Assembly (NCBI GenBank): GCA_963682175.1
Contig: OY821772.1
Coordinates: 12,206,743-12,270,742, forward strand
Length of the DNA: 64,000 nucleotides
Source: Triglochin maritima
Lineage: Eukaryota; Streptophyta; Magnoliopsida; Alismatales; Juncaginaceae
Direction of reading: 5' to 3'
Part shown: one piece after another, positions 46,638 to 58,214 of the stretch
Layout: each line of letters begins with the position of its first letter
How positions within the stretch are numbered: position 1 is the stretch's first letter
The notes under the pieces: model-generated
What the model saw: the letters and a program-made list of their open reading frames with translations, nothing else
Databases searched by the model: none
What the model was told of the DNA's origin: nothing
Program-made: the position numbers and the translations under genes

Positions 46638-47726
46638 CTTTGAGCAAATTTCATCCGTCCACCGCAGTTCATCAAGGTAATAAGTGCATTTGCTTTATAT
46701 TTGCATACATTGAGGACAATGCATGATTTAGGTGTGGGGGTGTTTATGTATATATTTATCTATATATTCTGTCTTTTATTAAAAAAATATTTAATGTTTC
46801 ATGACATAGCTTAAGATTGAACTGTTAAAACCCGTGTACAAATTGAATTGAGTTTTTGTTCCTTATTATATAGTTCTGCTTGTAGAAATTGTGACATAAA
46901 TCTAAGTTCCAAAGAAATAACTCATTGCCCTTTAAGACATGTATGCACTTAAATTGGATGGATCAAATCTTTGAAGTGGTTGATAAAAAGCAGAGGTTGA
47001 GGAAAATATACCGGGAAGTGTGGACTTCTAATAGCAGTTAAGCCTTGAGGAAAATAAAAATAAAGGAATAAAGTGAAGAAAACACATTTTGCAAAATGAT
47101 TACAAAAGCCCAAGCCTTTGAGTCACTGGTCCGTAGAGGTATCTTGAAACCCAGTAACTTGAGTCTACCAGCTCGGGATTATCGACCAAACTCGCTACAC
47201 GAATACAAAAGGGTAAAAGTGTCAAAAAGCAAATGTGTTGAATCACGGAAGAAAAGAAAAGAAAAAAATAATAATACTCAAGGCCCAAAGCTAAAAGAAT
47301 GATCCATGTCATGGTTGATCCGAATGATACTTCACCACCAGAGGAGGCGTGCAAAATAATTCAAGTGATAAACATGTGTAGAAGGGTTAGTGGTGTGAAT
47401 GTTGGCGGAATAAAGACCAAGTCATATTTTTAATGAGTTAGATTCATATAATGAGCATACAAGAATTCTAGGTGAGATGTATAAGGTAAAGGTGGAGATA
47501 TTAAGAGCTATTAATGGAATGTTGATTTAAGACTTTGTGGGTGTGTCAACTGAAAACCCTCACGAGACAAAACTCGTCCTCTAAGGAAACTTGGAGGTTT
47601 AAAGGATTGTTGCACATGCTAAGTGCAACCGTGATTCCTACGAAAGTGAGTTAGGATTTCCCTGTTTTTATTTTTCGTATCTTCTGTTTTGATAGGGACT
47701 AACAAAATCTAGGTGTGGGGGTATTT
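46638..47726 (+). other. Athila 3' untranslated region
   Basis: It begins soon after the protease remnant. It contains two ggtgtgggggt purine tracts (about 46729 and 47711); the second directly precedes the 3' LTR and is the likely polypurine tract. Intervening frames are short and unrecognised. Gag-only structure plus this tail marks a large internal deletion of pol. Confidence 0.7.
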
Positions 47727-48952
47727 GATGCATTGCATGCATTGCATCATATGTCTTTCATTAGATTACTTTTACATCAATAAATGCTACTAAGATATGT
47801 GTTTAGTCTTATTTACAGATTACAGGGACCTGAATGCAATTTACCCACATCCCGAGCATAAACGCATGCAAAAGACTCATTTCTATCATAAAGACCAAGT
47901 TCAAGATTATCGGGTTACGAATGGAAATGCATCCCAAGCATAAAAGCATTCAAGTCCTAATTGCAAAAAGAACAAGGACTTAAGCACAAAAGTAGCCGGG
48001 GACTTAACTGCAAAAAGTCAAGTACCTAATTGCAAATCACGAGTAGCTTTTATTCTCTTGGAGAAAATATATAGAAAAATCAATGTATATCTCCAAATAT
48101 GTGAAGGAATTAATCCGGAGCTCAAAAGAATGGAAAGAATCAATCCAGACGCGTAAAGGAGGATCAAATCATACCATAAACATTCAACCAAAATCTGGAC
48201 CAAATCAGAGCATGATGTGCGGCGATTCCGCCGCAGATCACACACACCATGCGGCGATTCCGCCGCCCCCTAGTCGATCTGTGTGCTCCAATTTCGTCCA
48301 GTCGTGTCTGGACACGTGTACTTTCCAATATTATACCTAGATCCCTTGTAGCAACTATAAATAGACCCGAGAACGATGTTAGAGGGTCCTTAGTCTTTGG
48401 TTGTAGTTTTTATTCTTAATCTTAGTTTTGTATTCTTCTTTTCATTAATAAAATTCTGTCTTTTATTTCTTACTTTTAGTTTTCTTTTGTAATGTCTCAA
48501 GGACCCCTTCTTCCTCCCTCTATGAGTTTCTAACTCTTTCCAAAGGGTGGAGGTGACGGATTAGGGTGAAGAGAAGATGAATGAATGTTATTATTTTAAT
48601 TTCGTGTTAGTATATTTTGATTACTTGAGTTTATGTTAAATCATTTATCATGTAATGCTTTATAACTAATATGATTTATTATAAGTTTCTAAATTCTCTA
48701 ATCTAAACCTTAAATCTAAACCTCCACCCGACGGAATTCACCTCTTTGTTCTTGTTTTAGTTTTAATTGTTCTTGTTTCTTGCTTTAGATAATTAAAAAT
48801 CAAAAATCTCAAAACCAATTTATTTCTTCTCTCCTTCTTTCCCCCTATCGAAATCACACAAATAACAAGATCTCTCCCTCCTTGTGTTCGACCCGTATTT
48901 GCCACGTCTTCATTGACGCAGTGCACTTGCGGTATAAATTTAATTCTCATCA
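47727..48952 (+). repeat. 3' LTR of the Athila-type element
   Basis: Almost identical to 41575-42801 with scattered substitutions and single-base indels. It carries the same TATA box (about 48357) and polyadenylation-like signal. It is immediately followed by another copy of the PBS and leader, so it also serves as the 5' LTR of a truncated second copy. Confidence 0.9.
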
Positions 48953-49321
48953 AGTTTTTGGCGCCGTTGCCGGGGAGGCGACGCAGATTTTGTTTTTTTT
49001 GTTGATTTCGATTTTATCCTGTTTATCTTGTGCGCGATCTAACCATTTGGATTTGTGTTTCAGGAGACAACAGAGCGCGCGGCGAAATCTGAGCGCAGTC
49101 TGAGCAACAAGGGCGGCGGAATCGCCGCACATCAAGAGTAACCTGCGGCGGAATCGCTGCACAAGTGAAGCATCTGGGCTTCAAATTTTTCTGGGGTTAG
49201 CACCATCTCTGGGTGGACGCGTGGAGCTACTGAAATTGCGAGAGCGGGCGGCGAACCCGACTGAGCATTGCGTAGGTAACCTTTGTTGCCTTTTTCCTTG
49301 TAATTTCTAGTTTCAGAAAAT
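48953..49321 (+). mobile_element. Second, truncated Athila internal start
   Basis: This 369-bp stretch repeats 42802-43170 (PBS, ggaggcgacgcag leader, ggcggaatcgccgcac words) with very few differences, then stops abruptly at tttcagaaaat. Sequence continues as GGGACA words. It marks a tandem LTR-internal-LTR-internal structure, as expected from unequal recombination between elements or from nested truncation. Confidence 0.88.
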
Positions 49322-49915
49322 CTCTGTCAGAGGGATCGATCTGTCCCTTCTAGAGTTTTCGTCATCTGGTGTCCGTCCCTCAGGTGTCCCTTCGAGAACT
49401 GATTTATCCCTTGAGGGACAGGTGTGTCCCTAGTACGGACAGATCCGTCCCACGAAGGAAAGGTCTAGCCCGCGAAGGACAAGTATGACTCGTGAATGAT
49501 GGTTTTGTCCTATGGAGGACAAGTTTGTCCCGAAAAATGGCAAGTATGTCCCTCTCAAGGACATGCTCGTCCCACTTGTGTCCCTCCGAGGACCGGTCTG
49601 TCTGTGCTAGGGTTTTCGTCGTCTGGTGTTTGTCCCTCCAAGGACCGATATGCCCCTTCTAGAGTTTCCGTCTTACGGTATTCGTCCTTTCGAGGACCGG
49701 TCTATCCCTTCTAGGACTTCCGTCATCTGGTGTTTGTCCCTGTTGTGTCCCTTCGAGGATCAGTCTGTCAGCGACGGACATGTCCGTCCTGCGAAGGATA
49801 GGTCCATCCCACGATGGACGAGTCTATCCCGGAAAGGACATGCGTGTCCCTCTGAAGGACAAGTTTGTCCCTATTAGTTTGTGTCCCTTATGGTCCCTAT
49901 AAAGTGTAGATCTAC
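49322..49915 (+). repeat. GGGACA/TGTCCC word array (left)
   Basis: Degenerate units of about 18-25 bp built from 'tgtcccgcgaaggacaagtt', many with complementary halves (gtccc...gggac), so each unit can fold. Related arrays lie at 53085-53345, 55640-55950 and briefly at 57170-57225. They flank the Ulp1-type pseudogene and resemble subterminal repeats of a MULE-like element. Confidence 0.7.
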
Positions 49916-49932
49916 CAACGTATACCTATAAA

Positions 49933-50194
49933 TAGGGGTGAGCAAAATTCGGTCCGATCCAGGCACCTGGACCGAACCGGACCGAATTTTTTCGGTCCGG
50001 TCTTCGGTCCACAAAATTTTGGAAATTCGGTCTTCGGTCCGGACCGGACCGAAAATTTAAGGGGAAAATCCGGGTTTTGGACAGACCCGGACCGGACCTA
50101 TTCGGTCCGGTTTTCGGTCCAGACTTCCCGAAAATTCGGGTTTCGGTCCGGTCTGGTTCGGTCCGGTCCGGTCCTGGACCGAAGCTCACCCCTA
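49933..50194. mobile_element. hAT-type MITE with ggtccggtcc words
   Basis: A 262-bp element with perfect terminal inverted repeats TAGGGGTGAGC/GCTCACCCCTA and perfect 8-bp duplications CCTATAAA (49925-49932 and 50195-50202). The interior is almost wholly ggtccggaccgg words, with mirrored halves. It is inserted at the inner edge of the GGGACA array. No coding capacity. Confidence 0.88.
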
Positions 50195-50230
50195 CCTATA
50201 AAGTGTAGATGAGCAACCTCCAAGAAGGAA

Positions 50231-52823
50231 ATGACACCACTTTTTGCTAGCCAGAAGGCGATATTCAGAAGGACTCCTTTCGTGCACTTCCTAAAGACGC
50301 AATTTCTCACAGTGGACATGGAAATCGTGGAGTTCTTGATTAAGAATTACCATGAGAAAGAAGGAGGCTTCAGACTTTGGGACCATGTCGTGAAACTGAA
50401 GTCGTCCGACATCGTCGTTATATTGGGACTACCTCTGGGCAAAATGTCAGTCGACGCTAAAATGAGGAGGACCATGACTAGAGAAGGAAGAGTTTGGAAG
50501 ACAATCGTCCGGCGCACGGGCGAGGGGAGACGAGATAGAACTCGTCAAAATTCTTCTTTGTGTTCTTTTCGATACCTTCCTTTTTTGCGACGGGTCTCAC
50601 CGAGCAAAAAGATAGTACACTGCCATCGATAACCTGGAGGAGATTACAATGTACGCCTGGGCGGAGGTGATTTTTGAATACCTAAATGTTGGCATAAAAA
50701 AGCCAGTAGAGATCTAAAGACAATGATATCTACTGACAACGTTATCCAAAGGCAATGGAACATCGACGAATGCGTGGCCATACTTCAGGTAAAAGAATAA
50801 CAGTTTAAATCATTATTCCTCAATTACGATACCAATAGTGTTCGCTAAAATGAGATACCTACATGTTGATGCAAGTATGACTCTGTGAGAAAATAAAAAC
50901 TTTGGAGCATGGGAATCCGTAGTGCTTCCCACTTGTAAACCGCTGGAGTTCCTTCCTTAGGGCAAGGAAGATGTTGAGGGTGTGGGAAATGCAGGGCATC
51001 ACCTTCCACAAATTAGCCATCATAGAAGTGGAGTTGAGAGAAGAAGAACAACAGGAAGCACCTCAAAAATCTTTGAGAGGTAAGGACTATCATGACGAGG
51101 AACTCGTTCAGCCTGAAACCTGCGGTGATTGCAGAATTGTCGACTTTCCCTGATACATTCATCCTCAGAGGATAATGGTGAGTGGCCATGACTATTCCAT
51201 GGACACAAAGAAATAAAATTCTAGAAAGAAAGGTTGATGAAGTCTCTACAAGGAGAGAAAGACACGTACATGTTTCCAGACTTTACCCAGTACTCACAGC
51301 AAGAGAGAACTTCTCCGGTAGCCGTGTTGGAGATGACCACGATGAGGACATCTTGACAATGCTTCCAGGTAGTGCCTCCACATTGCAGGTTGAAGCGGTG
51401 GACATCTACGCCAATGAAATGGTATGTAACCTTCAAACCCTTGAAAATAGTAAGTGTTCTTTAAAAACAAGTGATTCGCGATCCCAATGACAAGCCATGA
51501 TATTTAACACGAAAAAATGATGAATCTTGAATTAATTGATGGAGGAGAAAAAGAAGTAGAAGAGAAGACGAGGGACGGAGACAAATAATGACATGACGAG
51601 GGAGGAATACGAAGAAGGATAAGAGGAGGAGAGGAAGAAAAAGAAACAAAAAAGGAAAGAAGAGGGAACGAGCAAAGAAGAAAGAAACAAGGGAGAAGAC
51701 AGAAGTGGGGAAGAATAAAAAAGAAGATGAGAACAAAAATGAAAAGTAAAATAAGAAGAATAAAGAGAAGAGAAAGGAAAAAAACGAGCAGCATGGACTG
51801 GGGAATCAGACATGTAAGGGCAGGAAAAGATAACTTGGAAAAAGAAAGAGATGAAGAAAAGAAGGAAAGGGAAGAGAGGAGACGACATACGAGTCTCAAG
51901 AAGAAGGAGTTGGTCGAGAAGAAAACGAACGAGAAAAAAATAAAGATAGCAGAAATAAGTGAATACTCAATCGTGGAGAAAATGCTCAAATTCGAGGGAA
52001 ATCAAATCACGCCCAAATATGACATTTTTTCGCCAACAAAGACCCGGCTAAATAAAACATGGGCAAAATTAAATGCAATTATCGACATGGAAGCCATGAC
52101 AGGGTTGACTGATGTTGAAAAGAATGTGTTTCTGAATCTAACGACATCAAGAAGAGACATGAAGAATATGTCTGGTATCGAGACGTCAACCAGGTGAGGG
52201 TAAGGGATCTGATGGATCTAATAACCAAAGGGTCAGATACATCAACTATGGTATGTAAATTTTGTTTGATGAATTGAGTTCTTTTTAAGCTCGGAAAATG
52301 AAAAAAAAATTAATGTTACTATTTTTAATGGACAATTAGTATATACATTGTTAGATGTTTTCGAGCAAATGCAGAATATGTGATGCTATCCATGGAAGGT
52401 GATCACCATTCCAAGTGTCGCCATCGATGTCATCTTGTCCAGACTAAGTGATTGGATTGCAGAATCAGTAGATCTCAGACTAAAAGATTGGGACACAAAG
52501 AACACAGTGATTGCCCAACCACTATTAAATTATGATCACTACACATTATTGATCGTGGAGGGGAGAACGGAAAATTAACCCAACTAAACAACATTTCGAG
52601 GACAGTTGGAGACAATGATGAAGAACGCAAAGAAACAGTGGGGTCACATGAAATAGTATCACTATTTATTGCCAAATTATGGAGATCCTACCTCAAAATG
52701 GACTAGCAGCTGACCTATGAGAGACAAACAGGCCAATGACAAGCACCGCGTAGCAACGACTGTGGAGTATATGTCATGTACTTGCTTAGGGACTACGGAC
52801 TGAAAGGTCAGATGAGCAGATGA
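50231..52823 (+). pseudogene. Decayed Ulp1 (C48) protease gene of MULE/KI-MULE type
   Basis: The N-terminal part (50231-50460) reads FRRTPFVHFLKTQF and FRLWDHVVKLKSSDIVVILG, similar to the PMD/DUF1985-type region found before Ulp1 domains in plant transposons. It is followed by EEITMYAWAEVIFEYLNVGI in another frame. A Lys/Glu-rich linker spans 51540-51960. The peptidase end is recognisable: DHYTLLIVE (catalytic His region, about 52534-52560), then NDCGVYVMYLLRDY (Cys at 52761-52763), ending at a stop 52821-52823. Several frameshifts and stops separate these parts; some gaps could be introns. C48 peptidases cleave SUMO-like proteins. Plant MULEs have captured this domain repeatedly, and the flanking repeat words fit that context. 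Confidence 0.72.
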
Positions 52824-53084
52824 ATTGAAATTATTAAACGTTTAATGAATTGTTGTAAATTTTAATTGTTTGTGAACAACACAATTAGTTCCTCTTGTAC
52901 GATTTCATGCTTATGGAATCCATGTAGCTCGCATACCAATATGATTTCATGCTTATATGCTAGTACACTTATTTCCTCTTGTATGATTTTGTGCTTACAT
53001 ACCAGTATGATTTCATGCTTATATATCAGTACGCTTATTTCCTCTTGTATGATTTCTGTGAAGGACAAACTAGTTCCGTGTAGG

Positions 53085-53345
53085 GATGGGTGTTACCTAT
53101 ATAGAACGGTTCTGTCACGCGAAGCACATGCTTGTCCCATTGAAGTATAAGACTGTCCCGCCAAGGAAATTTCTGTCCCGTTAAGGGACGAGTCTTTCCT
53201 TGTTAGTTGTGTCCCTTATCATCTATATGCATCCCATTTAGTTTATGTACCTTTTAGTTTGGTTTACTTGTCTGTCCCTCGAGGAATAGTTATGTCCTGT
53301 AAAGGACGAGTATGTCTCGTAAAGGACCATTATGGTTATGTCACA
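53085..53345 (+). repeat. GGGACA/TGTCCC word array (right)
   Basis: The same type of words as at 49322-49915 (ctgtcccgttaagggacgag, tgtctcgtaaaggac). It lies about 260 bp after the Ulp1 stop, so the pseudogene sits between two arrays, consistent with subterminal repeats of one element. No terminal duplication found. Confidence 0.6.
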
Positions 53346-53544
53346 AAAAAGGCACAAAAATAGATAGATTTGTATCATTTTCCTTTAACAAATATTACAC
53401 AACCAAAGGCCAAACAACTTCCATGAAAAATATATATTAATGTTTGGTTACGCCCTGGAACCCTGGTCGGAAGCATTCCCGCCCAACCGGGGTTCCATCC
53501 GAAGGGGATTGACATTGCAGACAAGCTCAGGAATGCCAACGGAG

Positions 53545-55000
53545 TGGCTATTGTTGCCTTTTTGGGGTCATTACTCTTAATTTTGATGATTAAACAAACT
53601 AATATTATGCACAACACCAATTAATACATCACACACGTGATATTGTCAAATTACATATATATATATATATATATATATTGTATATTCCTAACATTGTAGG
53701 TGCTCAAACCAAAAGGCTAATCAACTTTAAGATCAAGGCTCAAGATTTGTAATCAAAGCTCAAAGACTTAACTTGTAATTTTCTATTTATTTAAGTCATA
53801 GGATCAAATGTACACTTGAAGCACAAAAGGATAATTTGTCTCTGTCGGCCAACCGTCTATGCTTCGGTCGTCCGTTTGGGACAGATTCGGTAGACCGAAT
53901 CTGTCACAAACAGATGACCGAGTCCCTTTCGGTGCACTATTTCCATCTACTCGGTAGTAGTCGGACCTTTCGTGGAATTTTTGTTTCAGACTACCGAATG
54001 TGTAGCGGTCAACCAATTTCATCTACTCAGTAGCTTTCGGACCTTCCTTGAAATTTTTGATTTGGTCTACCGAATTGCAATCGGTAATCCGACCTTAACC
54101 TTTGTTTTTAATCCTATCAACCATATTCCCTTGGCCAACGTGTCAATAAATCCGTTGAGAGTTTTCAATGGACTTATCTTTTGTCATCTAGCAACACATT
54201 TTGAAATGTCCCAAAACGGTCTACCGAGCCTTTGGTGGTCGATCAAATCCTTTGTTGCTAATCAGAATGCAATGACTCTATTCCACGTGGCATTTGACCG
54301 TTACTCATTAACCAACTTTTGAGCTACAACTGTCAGTGGAAAACCCACGCCTGCTTCGGTCTACCGAATACCCTGCGGTCGACAGAACTTGAACATCAAG
54401 AACCCAACCATTCCTTAATGTCCATCTATGCACAGTGAACCAAACTGTCATCAACTCACCATAACGGCTATGTTTGCTTTGAAGTCTATAAAAACCTCAT
54501 TTAAGAGACACAATCAATATTTTACTTGCCAAAAATCTTTCATACGCTTGTGCTCTCAAACTTCAAGTCTTCAGAGCTCCACCAACTCTTAAACTTCAAT
54601 CAAATTTACTCCAAGCTCAACTCCAATCCCTTGGGTGCATTCAAGTTAGAGTTCAACAACTTCATTCAACTTCCATTGCATTGTAAAGCTCTAAGGAAGC
54701 TCCCTCTCGGGTTGTGAGAGGAGATTTGAGCAAGGCGAGGGTGTTCGCAAAGCTCCAATTGTAAGAGTCTTTATTTTCGACCCGAAATGAAGAGAAATTA
54801 GTGAATTCTCGAGTAGGGATGGGAGGAGCGGTTAGAATTTGAGGAGAGGACTAGATTACAGTGGTGTGATCAAACCTCTATAAATCTCCGGAGTCAACTT
54901 TTGGTTTGCAATCTTTTCATTATTTTTATAAATTGTGTTTTGTTAAGTTCAATTAGCAAATAATTTATTCACCCCATGTAGATTAGTGATCGATCTAACT
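53545..55000 (+). repeat. LTR-like repeat, forward copy
   Basis: It starts near ttgcctttttggggtcatta and continues with attttgatgattaaacaaac, gtcataggatcaaatgtacac, a zone of cggtctaccgaa words (53850-54390) and ends around ttattcaccccatgtagatt. The reverse complement of 55960-57165 matches in the same order. The composition resembles LTRs of plant copia elements, but I could not verify termini or a target duplication. The embedded frames (for example 53972-54322) have no domain support. Confidence 0.5.
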
Positions 55001-55640
55001 CACATCTATCACCAAAACATTCCACCTACTGGGCGACGAGTGGTACTACACTTGATCCACATGTGTTCTTTTAAATCGCATTTTCCGCTTCATAGTTGAC
55101 GAACAAATGGCTTCCACTGACGCTTCTTTACCTCGGGACGAGGGCACCATCTTTAAGTCGCTCAATGATTCATTCAACGACACGCCCAACCAGCCCCTAC
55201 AAATTACCAAGCCCGATCTTCTGCATTTCCCCATTCTACGGTTGGTGTGTGCGAACACACTAACATTAGTGGCAACCACATACTCATCCGACAACATGTA
55301 GTGGTAGCAACAAGAAAAGCATTAAACAGTGATCCATCTGTTTACAACATCAACTTAAAATCAAAATGAAAAATTTAGGGACCAAAATTGGCTCAGTCAA
55401 CAAAGCAAAACGCGGACACCCTCTTAGACACCCACGTTGCCTCCCTTCTGGAGGTCTTGATTGACATTCTGCAAAAGCAAAATGGAACAGGTGGACGTCG
55501 TCGAAGTGTGAGGGTCTGGTTGCGTTCATCGTAGCTTCGATTTTGAGTTTGTTTGGGGAGGGCGTGGTTGGAGACTTGGAGTGGGATGACGAGCAAGAAC
55601 TCATTTTATAGTAATTTAGGGGAACAAGAAAGTGAAGAGC
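55001..55640. other. Spacer, no recognised gene
   Basis: Two open frames are visible: plus 55107-55301 (MASTDASLPRDEG...) and minus 55350-55664 (contains MSSCSSSHSKSPTTP...). Neither shows a known domain. The first follows the LTR-like repeat and could be the start of a retroelement gag; this is speculation. Confidence 0.3.
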
Positions 55641-55950
55641 CTGGGGGACATATGTGTACTTCACGGGAAAGTTTTGTGTCTTCTAGAGGACATCTGTGTT
55701 ATTTGAAGGTGAACCGTCTCACAGGAGTCCATTGCCTTTCGTAAGATAACTTCGTCCAGGGAGGGATGGGTCTAACCCACGAAGGACTGGCATGTCCCAC
55801 CCAGGACAAGGTGTATCCGTTATGGTTATGCCATTATAAGTCTATGTCTTGCGAGGGACAGGTTTGTCCCACGAAGGACATGTTTGTCCCGCGAAGGACG
55901 GGTTTGTCCCGCGAAAGATATGTCCATCCCACAAAGGTCTGTCCTGTAAG
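55640..55950 (+). repeat. GGGACA/TGTCCC word array (third)
   Basis: Repeated tgtcccgcgaaggacggg and gtcccacgaaggacatg words, as at 49322-49915. It abuts the inverted LTR-like copy. Confidence 0.65.
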
Positions 55951-55959
55951 TAGATCAAT

Positions 55960-57165
55960 CACTTATCTAGAGGGGGTGAATAGATTATATCGCAATTTAA
56001 CTAAATAATGCGCAATTCAAAATAGTGAGGAAAAGATTGCAACCCAAAAGACGACTCTGGAGATTTATAAAGGTTCGATCACATCACCGTGATCTAGTCC
56101 TCTCCTCAAGTTCTGATCGCTCCTCTGATCCCTACTTGAGAATTCGCTATTATCTTTGTTTCAGGTCGAAGATAAACCCTCTTACAATCGGAGCCTTAAA
56201 ACACCCTCGACTTGCTAGGATCTCCTCTCACAACCCGAGAAGGTGCTTCCTCGAAGCTTTACAACACAATGGAAGATGAATGAAGTTGTTGAACTCTAAC
56301 TTCAATGCACTCAAGGATTGGAATTGAGCTTGGAGTGAATTTGATTGAAGTTTGAGAGTTGGTGGAGCATTGAAGGCTTGAAGTTTGAGGACACAAGGGT
56401 ATGAAGGATTTTTGGCAAGTAAAGTGTGGATTGTGTCTCTTATATGAAGCTTATATAGCCTTCCAAACAAATAAAGCCGTTATGGTGAGTTGGTGAAGTT
56501 TGGACCAATAAGAAGCAAGTAATGACTTAAGCTCCGACAGAATTCAAAACATATTCGGTAGACCGTTTAGGGACATATAAAAATGTGTTGCTAAACGAAA
56601 AAAGATAAGTCCGTTGAAGAACTTTTTGCCACGTGGGCCAATAGGATCTAGTCGTTAGGATAATAAATATGGGTCAAGTTCGGATGACCGATATCTCTTC
56701 GGTAGACTGAATCGAGATATCCAGAGATGGTCTGAATGCTACCGAAAAGAATGAAATAGATGATCGGTATGCCTTCAGTAGCCCAAACCAAGGATTCCAG
56801 GGAAGATCAAGTAGCTACTGATTCTAAGGAAACGGTGTACCGAGGGAGACTCGATCGTCTACTTGGGACAAGTTTGGTAGACTGACAAGCCAACGGTCGA
56901 CCGATATAGACGGGTTTATCCATTTGTGCATCAAGTGTACATTTGAGCCTATGACTCAAATAAATAGAGAATTACATGATAAGTCCTTGAGCTTTGGTTA
57001 CAAGTCTTGATCTTGAAGTTGATTAGTATTTTGGTTTGAACACCTATAATGTTAGGAATATGCAATATATATGTAATTTGACAATATGATATGTGTGATG
57101 TGTTAATTAGACTTGTGCATAATATTAGTTTCTTAATCATCAAAATTTAGAGTAATGAGGCCAAA
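55960..57165 (-). repeat. LTR-like repeat, inverted copy
   Basis: The reverse complement parallels 53545-55000 from tgttggccttttggcctcatt through the gatgattaag block, the gtcataggctcaaatgtacac block, cggtctaccga words and the cttccattg..gtaaagc..ctcgggttgtgagaggag block, to attcaccccctctagataag. The two copies are inverted and about 1 kb apart. Both may be solo LTRs, or arms of a foldback element. Confidence 0.5.
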
Positions 57166-57387
57166 AGGCCAACATGTCTTTCGAAGGATAAATTTGTCCC
57201 GTGAGGGACAAGATGGTCATTTGTATGACACCTAAATCCAATTCCTTTTCTCTATCCTACGAACACATAATCTCAAACCATTCAATAATTTATATTCAAA
57301 ATTGAAACATAAACAATGACTTACTACGGTTATGGACAACAAAGACAAAAAATTGTACACAGACTTTCTATTTTTTAGGATAGACTC

Positions 57388-57844
57388 TCAAACCCAATCA
57401 TCGTAGTCTAGATCTCCCAGCAAAGGATTAACCCCACGAATATTTGACTTTCCCTTGTCCTTAGATTGCTTCTTATTATCTCGTGTGTGCTTCTTGATGA
57501 TACTCTTGGAGATATTTTTGGCTATGGATATTTTCCGATTCGAAGGTGGACGACTGACTCTTTGAACTTGTAATGGATTCGAAGTTGAATGGTAATCCGG
57601 GTGGCAGTGCAGGTTCATAGAAATTTGATTCTGGATGTAATCCAAGTACTCGAACACAATAAGAAGGTTCGTTCGACCAAAAATAACAGACACTTTTGGT
57701 GCTCAGAATTGTCTGCATCCGGTCGATCGCTGTCAAGGCATCTTTCGACCGATGGCCAAATGTATTTTGGGGGTTAGGTAAAAATACGAATACAACCATT
57801 GTATAATACTGCAAGAATAACGGCCATAAGAAAATATGGTTCAA
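57388..57844 (-). other. Two overlapping open frames, unrecognised
   Basis: The minus frame 57693-57388 (MSVIFGRTNLLIVF...) ends in a Lys-rich stretch and GVNPLLGDLDYDDWV. Frame 57844-57476 overlaps it. No domain recognised. They lie downstream, in transcript sense, of the FAR1 pseudogene and might be its degraded C-terminal end, but I cannot show it. Confidence 0.25.
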
Positions 57845-58214
57845 TGGTCGACCGAAAATGTAAAATGGGTCAACCGCTGGAGTTAGGTAAAATCATTATT
57901 TGGATAACCGTTAACTGGTAGAAACGGTCGAAAGAAAAACTTGTTTCGATCGACTGTTATGCACATACAAGAATATGTTTGGTTTGAGTGATTTTCCAAC
58001 TTAGATTTGGGTGATCTATTAAGTCCAATTGATCTGAAATTTTATGTGTGACTTCTACAATGAACCTAGTGTGTATGTGAATATGTTTTAACTCTTGAAA
58101 ACTCAAGTTCACATAAATTCCTAAGACTCAAGTAAAATTACATGTCTTCAAATAACTTGATTACATGTCTAGACCATTCCATTCTTCCTTAAGTCTTTGA
58201 TCACCTGTAGTTGT

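Larger units (their letters stand above)
41575..48952 (+). mobile_element. Athila-type LTR retrotransposon, non-autonomous
   Basis: LTRs 41575-42801 and 47727-48952 (TGATG...CATCA, about 1.2 kb) flank a 4.9-kb internal region. The LTRs differ by only some 15-20 positions by eye, so the element is young. The PBS is the Asp-tRNA type typical of the Athila/Tat lineage, and gag is Athila-like. The protease is broken, and reverse transcriptase, RNase H and integrase are absent. A polypurine stretch (ggtgtggggg) precedes the 3' LTR. A further PBS and leader follow the 3' LTR instead of ordinary flank, so no target duplication can be read. Confidence 0.88.

Noticed and set aside
51461..51989. Serine/phenylalanine/leucine-rich minus-strand frames that look like membrane proteins
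   Set aside because: They are the antisense of the Lys/Glu-rich linker of the Ulp1 pseudogene; purine-rich coding sequence makes such shadows.
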